From: Candidatus Rokuibacteriota bacterium
GTDB lineage: Bacteria; Methylomirabilota; Methylomirabilia; Rokubacteriales; CSP1-6
Length of the DNA stretch: 6,282 nucleotides
Assembly: GCA_016201575.1 (NCBI GenBank)
Contig: JACQCN010000214.1
Coordinates: 1 to 6,282 of the forward strand
Direction: 5' to 3'
This document shows positions 1 through 4,268 of this stretch, piece after piece. A program made the translations under genes and the position numbers. Numbering within the stretch: the first letter of the stretch is position 1; the number at the start of each line of letters is the position of its first letter. The notes beneath the pieces were generated by a model. It saw only the letters and a program-made list of their open reading frames with translations. It was not told the origin of the DNA and searched no databases.

Positions 1-31
1 CGCCGAGGCCAGCACCACCGCCGGACCGGCG

Positions 32-162
32 CTAGCCGGATGCTGAAAAACCCGCAGGCCGCTCAAAAAGGTCCAGATGCGAGGCGGCACGTAGTTCGAG
101 CTGAGCGCCGAAGGCGCGAGGCGAGACCCGAGTTGTATGGGGCTTTTCCAGCGCCCGGCTAG
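32..162. repeat. Palindromic intergenic repeat with CTAG ends
   Basis: This is a non-coding element of about 131 bp with imperfect terminal inverted repeats. The left end reads CTAGCCGGATGCTGAAAAA, and the right end read on the other strand gives CTAGCCGGGCGCTGGAAAA; both start with CTAG. Inside is a perfect 5-bp stem with a GAA loop (GCGCC at 105-109, GGCGC at 113-117). The right end runs over the stop codon of the minus-strand DUF4321-like gene (159-161), so that gene's stop lies in the repeat's terminal CTAG. No reading frame in it resembles a protein. It looks like a REP/MITE-like dispersed repeat, and it may end the leftward transcript, because the minus strand has two T5 runs next to GC-rich stretches. 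Only one copy lies in the window, so calling it a dispersed repeat is inference. Confidence 0.5.
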
Positions 163-425
163 AGCCGGCGCAGCGCGAGGGCGGAGAGGACGACACCGAC
201 GAGGCCCACGACGTTCACCTTCAGCGCGAAGCCGAAGGTCAGGGAGAGGAAGCGGAGGTCGACGGTGGCCGGGCTGGTCAGGCCGATCGTCGGACCGCGT
301 GTCAGGAAGTCCTGGACCCAGCCTTCGCGGAGCATCGCGCCCAGCAGCTCGCCCAGGAGGGAGCCGACGACGAGCCCCACGACCACGACGAGGACGATGA
401 GCCCGACGCCGCGCTGGGCCGGCAC
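159..425 (-). CDS. DUF4321-like small membrane protein
   Basis: This gene encodes an 88-residue protein of unknown function. It starts at a GTG (425-423) that overlaps the TAG stop of speE in the string TAGTG. There is no clear Shine-Dalgarno, so translation is probably coupled to speE. Two hydrophobic segments, about residues 7-30 and 63-85, flank a short polar loop, which predicts a two-helix inner-membrane protein. The segment from about residue 46 to 75 (IGL, then TVDLRFLSLTFGFALKVN) resembles the DUF4321 signature, a hydrophobic strand followed by LTFGF and a basic-N turn. The length fits that family (about 80-100 aa). Its place at the end of the speH-speE unit suggests co-transcription, but no link to polyamines is known to me. 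The frame is open far upstream, but that part is antisense-frame shadow inside speE. The last codon and stop lie in the repeat at 32-162. Confidence 0.72.
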   Translation of the reverse strand: MPAQRGVGLIVLVVVVGLVVGSLLGELLGAMLREGWVQDFLTRGPTIGLTSPATVDLRFLSLTFGFALKVNVVGLVGVVLSALALRRL

Positions 426-1345
426 TACGCGACGATAAGCGGGTTCTTGTCGGTGATGATGCGGTCCTGCCTGGCGATGGCCTCCCGGATGAACTTCGGG
501 AGGCTGAAGGAGTGCGCGTGGGCTACCCCGTCCCAGTAGCCGAGCGGGCCCGTGATCCGCTCGGCGATGAGCCGGTCGATCGTCTCGCCGCTCTGCTGCC
601 GGGGATCGGTGCCCTTGGACGCGACGATGAAGCCCCACGGGGTGCCGAAGCAGGAGATGAAGGCCTGGTAGCCGGCCACGACGGGGAAGACCTGCTCGAG
701 GGTGCGGTGCACGGCGGTGAAGAACCCGAGCTCGTTCACCTTCGTCATGCCGGCCTGCATGGTCATGACGCCCCGCGGGCTCAGCCGGTCGCGGATCAGC
801 GTGTAGAACTCCCTGGTGAAGAGCAGGCACGCCGGCCCTTCCTCGAGCGGCTCCACGAGGTCGACGACGATCAGGTCGAACCGCTCGTCCGTCCGCTCGA
901 GCCACGCGCGGGCGTCCTCGTGGCGGAGCTCGGTGCGGGGGTCGTCGAAGGCGCCCCGGTGCATCTCGGGCAGGTGCTCGCGGCAGAGCGCCACGACCTC
1001 CTCGTCGATGTCGACCATGACGGCGCGCGTGATGCTCGGGTACCGCAGGATCTCGCGGAGGGTGGCGCCCTCGCCGCCGCCGATCACGAGGGCCCGGGCG
1101 GGCCGGCCGTCGACGGCGAGGAGGCCCGGGTGGACCAGGGCCTCGTGGTAGATGAACTCGTCGGCCTGGCTACTCTGGATCCGCCCGTCGAGGACGAGGC
1201 ACTTCCCGTACGACAGGGTCTCCATGATCTCCATCTGCTGGAACTTGGTGCGGGCGGCCACGATCGTCCGGGCGATGGCGTGCATGTGGCCCTCGACCGG
1301 CGTGGTGGTCTCGAAGAACCACTTGTAGCTCTGGCGGCTGGCCAC
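425..1345 (-). CDS. speE: Aminopropyltransferase (spermidine synthase family, Thermus-type)
   Basis: This cytosolic enzyme transfers an aminopropyl group from decarboxylated AdoMet to an amine acceptor. The 306 aa match the usual length. An N-terminal beta domain (about 1-75) with LDGRIQ (52-57) and the YHEALVHP segment (66-73) is followed by a Rossmann fold: GGGEG (89-93), VDID (111-114), EDAR (143-146) and the active-site strand VDLVEP (161-166). Glu92 and Asp112 reverse the usual Asp/Glu of spermidine synthases; the same pattern occurs in plant thermospermine synthases and Thermus SpeE. The C-terminal TDKNP (298-302) also matches Thermus SpeE as I recall it. The usual catalytic Asp of the D-x-x-D-P motif is Glu165 here. 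The GTG start (1345-1343) lies one sense codon after the in-frame speH stop and has no clear Shine-Dalgarno, so reinitiation is likely. The acceptor may be agmatine, putrescine or spermidine; sequence alone does not decide. Confidence 0.9.
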   Translation of the reverse strand: MASRQSYKWFFETTTPVEGHMHAIARTIVAARTKFQQMEIMETLSYGKCLVLDGRIQSSQADEFIYHEALVHPGLLAVDGRPARALVIGGGEGATLREILRYPSITRAVMVDIDEEVVALCREHLPEMHRGAFDDPRTELRHEDARAWLERTDERFDLIVVDLVEPLEEGPACLLFTREFYTLIRDRLSPRGVMTMQAGMTKVNELGFFTAVHRTLEQVFPVVAGYQAFISCFGTPWGFIVASKGTDPRQQSGETIDRLIAERITGPLGYWDGVAHAHSFSLPKFIREAIARQDRIITDKNPLIVA

Positions 1346-1348
1346 GGG

Positions 1349-1780
1349 CTAGGCTCGGACAGCCGCGACGGACCTGTTGAGGCGGGGCCGCGAATTCTGC
1401 AGGAACATCCCGCGCTGCATCTCCACGACGGAGGCGCGCTCGGCCGCGAACTGCTCGACCAGGTAGCTCGCGGCGACCTCGGGCTTCAGGACATCGCCAC
1501 AGGAGAAGATGTCCACGGCCGCGTACCGGTACTCCGGCCACGTGTGGATGGAGAGGTGGGACTCGGCGATGACGACGACGCCGCTGATGCCGAACGGGTT
1601 GAACTCGTGGAAGACGACGTCCACGATGGTCGCGTGCGCCCGCTTCGCCGCTTCCACGAGCGCGCCCTTCACCGCTTCGAGGCTGTCGATGGCATCCGGA
1701 GCGCAATCAAACAACTCGAGAAGCAGATGTCGTCCCAGAGCGTTCAATCCGCGTGCCTCCCCCTGTGGCGACTTCGCCAT
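1349..1780 (-). CDS. speH: S-adenosylmethionine decarboxylase proenzyme (prokaryotic class 1B)
   Basis: This gene encodes a 143-aa proenzyme that self-cleaves to make a pyruvoyl group and then decarboxylates AdoMet, giving the aminopropyl donor for SpeE. The cleavage motif ESHLSIHTWPE is at 73-83. Cleavage is expected between Glu73 and Ser74, with Ser74 becoming the pyruvoyl. His79 and Cys94 (in FSCGD, 92-96) line up with the processing His and catalytic Cys of the Thermotoga enzyme (Ser63, His68, Cys83: a constant offset of 11). The first 15 or so residues are a short extension before the conserved GRHLLLELFDC (16-26). The ATG at 1780 has AAGGAG at 1797-1792, 11 nt upstream, which supports this start. 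It is the first gene of the leftward unit speH-speE-DUF4321 and is divergent from pdaD. Nothing essential is missing. Confidence 0.96.
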   Translation of the reverse strand: MAKSPQGEARGLNALGRHLLLELFDCAPDAIDSLEAVKGALVEAAKRAHATIVDVVFHEFNPFGISGVVVIAESHLSIHTWPEYRYAAVDIFSCGDVLKPEVAASYLVEQFAAERASVVEMQRGMFLQNSRPRLNRSVAAVRA

Positions 1781-1863
1781 CTACCGCACCTCTCCTTGGC
1801 GACGCCCGACGCGCCGCCTTCCCACGTCCTCTCGCTGCACGTGCCCCCGCGCCTGCCGCGGGA

Positions 1864-1878
1864 GCAAAAAATTTTTGC
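1864..1878. repeat. Short AT-rich palindrome in speH leader
   Basis: GCAAAAA and TTTTTGC are perfect 7-nt complements around one central base. The site lies about 85 nt upstream of the speH ATG and would sit near the 5' end of the transcript from the candidate speH promoter. It may be an operator half-site pair, a weak hairpin or just an AT tract; nothing else identifies it. Confidence 0.3.
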
Positions 1879-1896
1879 GTGCGATGAAACTTCCTC

Positions 1897-1925
1897 ACTT
1901 TATGGTCCGATTTTTTCGATTGCAA
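1897..1925 (-). promoter_or_regulatory. Candidate sigma70-type promoter for speH-speE-DUF4321
   Basis: On the minus strand, TTGCAA (1925-1920) and TAAAGT (1902-1897) are separated by 17 nt and lie in one of the few AT-rich stretches of the window. Transcription would begin near 1890, leaving a leader of about 110 nt before the speH ATG. The -35 matches TTGACA at four positions and the -10 matches TATAAT at four. The same -10 hexamer recurs on the plus strand for pdaD, which raises the credibility of both. A T7 tract just upstream could act as an UP-like element. Confidence 0.4.
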
Positions 1926-1926
1926 G

Positions 1927-1952
1927 AAAAAAATGGCCGGCTTTCCGCCGGC
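1927..1952 (-). terminator. Terminator-like hairpin upstream of speH promoter
   Basis: Reading the minus strand, GCCGGC (1952-1947), a GGAAA loop and GCCGGC (1941-1936) form a 6-bp stem. It is followed by CA and seven T residues (1933-1927), the layout of an intrinsic terminator. It sits just before the candidate speH -35, so it would stop leftward transcripts that start further right, for example antisense to pdaD. An overlapping 6-bp hairpin (CCGCCG at 1945-1950, GCTT loop, CGGCGG at 1955-1960) cannot form at the same time, so the pair could also behave as an attenuator if a longer leader exists. Confidence 0.4.
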
Positions 1953-1981
1953 TTCGGCGGCGGCGACGGGTGAATTTCCTC

Positions 1982-2009
1982 TTGCATTCGGTCGACCTCC
2001 GGCTAAAGT
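1982..2009 (+). promoter_or_regulatory. Candidate sigma70-type promoter for pdaD-speB
   Basis: TTGCAT (1982-1987) and TAAAGT (2004-2009) are separated by 16 nt. Transcription would begin near 2016, giving a leader of about 57 nt to the pdaD ATG that contains the hairpin at 2027-2044. The -35 is weak (only TTG matches strongly), but the -10 is identical to that of the divergent candidate for speH. Confidence 0.35.
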
Positions 2010-2026
2010 GGCTTGATGTGTGCAGG

Positions 2027-2044
2027 CGCGCGCTCCGGCGCGCG
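2027..2044 (+). other. Very stable UNCG-loop hairpin in pdaD leader
   Basis: CGCGCGC (2027-2033) and GCGCGCG (2038-2044) form a perfect all-GC 7-bp stem closed by the tetraloop UCCG, a member of the stable UNCG class with the preferred C-G closing pair. It would begin about 11 nt after the predicted transcription start and ends about 19 nt before the pdaD Shine-Dalgarno. It may protect the 5' end of the mRNA or act as a regulatory element. Its formation in RNA is an inference from base pairing. Confidence 0.5.
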
Positions 2045-2061
2045 ACACGAGGGAGGCGAGA

Positions 2062-2068
2062 AGGGAGG
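2062..2068 (+). promoter_or_regulatory. Shine-Dalgarno of pdaD
   Basis: AGGGAGG lies 4 nt before the ATG at 2073. It decides the start: the reading frame stays open upstream to TTG/ATG codons at 2013-2018, but those have no ribosome site and would add about 20 Arg/Gly-rich residues unlike the family. Confidence 0.7.
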
Positions 2069-2072
2069 ACGA

Positions 2073-2552
2073 ATGCGCAAGAACGTCACCATGGCGGCGG
2101 CGACCGCCGGCCACGCCGAGGGCGGCACCATCCTCAACGCGTTCGACAACGCGCTCCTCGCGGCCGGCCTCGGCAACATCAACCTCATCAAGGTGTCGAG
2201 CATCGTCCCCCCCGACGTCGAGATCGTGGAGCTGCCGAAGATCAAGCCCGGCGCCCTCGTCCCGACGGCCTATGCCGCAATGACAAGCGACGTGCCGGGC
2301 CAGACGGTGGCCGCCGCCGTGGGCTACGCGCTCCCGGATGACCCCGCCAAGCCGGGCGTCATCATGGAGTACCACGACCTCGCCGACCGGCGAACCGCCG
2401 AGGGGAGCATCCGCGCGATGCTGGAGGAGGCCTTCCGGGTCCGGGGCGAGATGATCCGCGAGCTGAAGGTCTTCGTGGCCGAGCACACGGTCGAGCGGGT
2501 GGGCTGCGCCGTGGCCGCCATCGCGCTCCTGTCCGACGACGACCTCGTCTAG
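2073..2552 (+). CDS. pdaD: Pyruvoyl-dependent arginine decarboxylase
   Basis: This gene encodes a 159-aa proenzyme that decarboxylates arginine to agmatine, the first step of the polyamine route encoded here. The conserved core FDNALLAAGLGNINLIKVSS (24-43) contains the self-cleavage site Ser42-Ser43; Ser43 would become the pyruvoyl group. GVIMEY (95-100) carries the conserved Glu99, which corresponds to the catalytic Glu of the Methanocaldococcus enzyme. The length is close to the family norm (about 150-165 aa). Biosynthetic PLP-dependent SpeA is unrelated. The gene has a strong ribosome site and is first of the rightward unit; speB begins 12 nt after its stop. It diverges from speH-speE, so both branches of polyamine synthesis can share one control region. 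It looks intact. Confidence 0.95.
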   Translation: MRKNVTMAAATAGHAEGGTILNAFDNALLAAGLGNINLIKVSSIVPPDVEIVELPKIKPGALVPTAYAAMTSDVPGQTVAAAVGYALPDDPAKPGVIMEYHDLADRRTAEGSIRAMLEEAFRVRGEMIRELKVFVAEHTVERVGCAVAAIALLSDDDLV

Positions 2553-2564
2553 CCGCTCGGTCCG

Positions 2565-3425
2565 GTGAAGGACGCCGCACCCCGCTTCATCGCCTGCGGG
2601 GAGTCTCTCTCCGACAGCCGCATCGCCGTCTTCGGCATCCCGTTCGAGGGCTCCGTCAACCTCCGGAAAGGCGCCGACGCCGGGCCCCGCGACCTCCGGC
2701 TGGCCTCGGACTCGATCGAGACGTACTCGCCCGCCCTCGGGCGGGACCTGGAAGACCTCCCGCTCTGCGACCTCGGCGACTGCGAGCTGCCGGCGGGCGC
2801 GCCGCCACGCGCCCAGCTCGACGCCGCCCGGGAGGAGGTCCGGCGCTGGTGGCACCCCGGGCTGATCCCGTTCATGCTCGGCGGCGACCACACCGCGACC
2901 GTCCCCGTGATCGAGGCCATCGCGCCCGCGTTCCCCGGCCTCCGCATCCTCCAGCTCGACGCCCACCCCGACACCCGCGAGGAGTTCCTGGGCGAGCGCT
3001 ACAACTACGCCTCGGCGATGGCCCGGGTCATGGACGTGGTGCCGGCCGAGCGCGTGTACCAGGTCGGCATGCGCACGGGCTCGCGCGAGGAGTTCGAGCG
3101 CCGGCGGCCGAAGTTCTTCCCGGCGGTGGGCGGCCACCCGGTCGAGACGGTGCAGCGCCTGCTGCCCGAGCTGTCCGGCCACCCGCTCTACGTGACCATC
3201 GACGTCGACGTGCTCGACCCCAGCCACGCGCCGGGCACGGGCTCCCCCGAGCCGGGCGGGCTCAGCGTGCCCGAGCTGATCGAGATCGTGCGCCTGCTCG
3301 CCGACTGCACGGTGGTCGGCGGCGACCTCGTCGAGGTGGCCCACGCCTGGGATCCCACCGGCCGCACCGGCATCGCCGCCTCCTGGGTGATCCGGGAAGC
3401 CCTGCTGACCTGGTGGGGCAAGTGA
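2565..3425 (+). CDS. speB: Agmatinase-family ureohydrolase (possible N1-aminopropylagmatine ureohydrolase)
   Basis: This binuclear Mn enzyme hydrolyses a guanidino amine to urea plus amine: agmatine to putrescine, or N1-aminopropylagmatine to spermidine. The 286 aa are of normal length. Metal ligands of the arginase/agmatinase fold are all present: His109 in GGDHT (106-110), Asp132, His134 and Asp136 in DAHPD, and Asp213 and Asp215 in IDVDVLDP. SPEPGG (227-232) and LVEV (255-258) are also kept. The oddity is ERYNYAS (144-150): family members usually have SHA or SHG here, and the active-site His is Tyr148 (codon TAC, 3006-3008). The GTG start at 2565 is 12 nt after the pdaD stop and has no clear Shine-Dalgarno, which suggests coupling. 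The exact substrate is uncertain; family membership is firm. Confidence 0.92.
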   Translation: MKDAAPRFIACGESLSDSRIAVFGIPFEGSVNLRKGADAGPRDLRLASDSIETYSPALGRDLEDLPLCDLGDCELPAGAPPRAQLDAAREEVRRWWHPGLIPFMLGGDHTATVPVIEAIAPAFPGLRILQLDAHPDTREEFLGERYNYASAMARVMDVVPAERVYQVGMRTGSREEFERRRPKFFPAVGGHPVETVQRLLPELSGHPLYVTIDVDVLDPSHAPGTGSPEPGGLSVPELIEIVRLLADCTVVGGDLVEVAHAWDPTGRTGIAASWVIREALLTWWGK

Positions 3426-3446
3426 CCTGGCGGGGAAGCCGCCAGG
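3426..3446 (+). other. Perfect 8-bp hairpin right after speB stop
   Basis: CCTGGCGG (3426-3433), a GGAAG loop and CCGCCAGG (3439-3446) form a perfect 8-bp stem that starts on the base after the speB TGA. No T run follows, so it is not a classic intrinsic terminator. It may slow 3' decay of the pdaD-speB message or be part of the leader of the next gene. A weaker bulged stem (GCTGGCG near 3455 with CGCAGC near 3471) follows. I could not match the region to a known riboswitch. Confidence 0.5.
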
Positions 3447-3490
3447 CGGGACCGGCTGGCGAAACCGGAACGCAGCAACCCAAGACCGAA

Positions 3491-3611
3491 AGGAGGGGAG
3501 CAAACCCGGCACTACAGCGCCCCGCGCCTGTATGAAATCGCCTTCGACCTGAACCGGAAGGGCGAGGTCGACTTCCTCGAGCACTGTTTCAAGAAGTACG
3601 CGAAACGGCGG
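3491..3611 (+). other. Shine-Dalgarno plus in-frame N-terminal coding extension lacking a start codon
   Basis: AGGAGGGG (3491-3498) is a strong ribosome site. From 3501 the frame of the downstream methyltransferase is open and reads QTRHYSAPRLYEIAFD and on into the AdoMet-binding motif. That stretch looks like the usual N-terminal helix region of this methyltransferase family (xYDIAF, then a DFLE-like segment). No ATG, GTG or TTG exists in this frame between the ribosome site and 3612; codons at the expected position (3501-3509) are CAA, ACC and CGG. The true start is therefore either lost by mutation, mis-sequenced or non-standard. Confidence 0.6.
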
Positions 3612-4268
3612 GTGCGCCGCGTCCTCGACATCGCCTGCGGGACCGGGCCGCACCTGCTGCGGCTGGCGGCCCGGGGCTACCGGATGTCGGGGCTCGACCT
3701 GTCGTCCGACAACGTCGAGTACCTCCGCGGGCGGGTCCGCGAGGCCGGCCACGAGGCTGACCTGCTGGTCGGCGACATGACCGACTTCCGGCTGCGGGCG
3801 CCGGTGGACGCGGCGATCTGCATGCAGGACTCCCAGGGCCACCTGCTCACCAACGAGCAGATCCTCGCCCACCTCCGCGCGGTGGCGCGGGCGCTCCGGC
3901 CCGGCGGGCTCTACGTGTTCGACCGATACATGGCCTCGTCGTGGACCGATCCGGCCCGGCAGTGGAGCTGGTCCAAGCGGCGGGGCCGGCTGATCGTGCG
4001 CGCCTCCTTCTCGGCCCTCAACGACGTCGACCCCGTGTCGCAGATCTTCCGCGAGCGCATGGAGCTCGAGGCGATCGAGAACGGCACGCGGCGCGTGTAC
4101 CGCCAGACGCACCGCTCCCGCATGGTGTTCCCGCAGGAGCTCAAGTCGCTGGTGGAGCTGGCGGGCGGGTTCGAGTTCGTCCAGTGGTTCTTCGGCTTCA
4201 AGCCCCACCAGATCCTCGAGCGGTCGAAGCACCCGCTGCTGATGGTCGTTGTCCTCCGACGACGGTAA
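3612..4268 (+). CDS. Class I SAM-dependent methyltransferase (start uncertain)
   Basis: This is a Rossmann-fold methyltransferase of unknown substrate. Counted from the GTG at 3612, motif I VLDIACGTG is at 4-12, the ribose-binding acidic residue is Asp29 in GLDLS, the adenine-side GDMTDF is at 54-59 and LRPGGLYVFD is at 95-104. The C-terminal third (about 110-218) is a beta-rich cap as in small-molecule methyltransferases of the Methyltransf_25/11 type. The GTG start gives 218 aa but cuts right at motif I, removing the leading helix; an in-frame extension back to about 3501 would give about 255 aa and looks coding. The gene overlaps the next one by 20 nt, so they are probably co-translated. 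Its substrate cannot be read from context; being next to polyamine genes does not prove a polyamine role. Confidence 0.85.
   Translation: MRRVLDIACGTGPHLLRLAARGYRMSGLDLSSDNVEYLRGRVREAGHEADLLVGDMTDFRLRAPVDAAICMQDSQGHLLTNEQILAHLRAVARALRPGGLYVFDRYMASSWTDPARQWSWSKRRGRLIVRASFSALNDVDPVSQIFRERMELEAIENGTRRVYRQTHRSRMVFPQELKSLVELAGGFEFVQWFFGFKPHQILERSKHPLLMVVVLRRR

Noticed and set aside
2013..2072. Longer pdaD start at TTG 2013 or ATG 2016
   Set aside because: There is no ribosome site before them, the extra residues are not family-like, and a good Shine-Dalgarno serves ATG 2073.
512..2341. Open frame of 609 codons on the plus strand across speE, speH and the intergenic region
   Set aside because: It is antisense to speE and speH, crosses the promoter region, and its composition (Asp/Val/Gly/His repeats) is that of a mirror frame.
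3446..3511. Possible riboswitch upstream of the methyltransferase (SAM, glycine or c-di-GMP type)
   Set aside because: Short matches such as CGAAACC and CCGAAAGG occur, but the conserved cores and the helix layout of those classes are not present.
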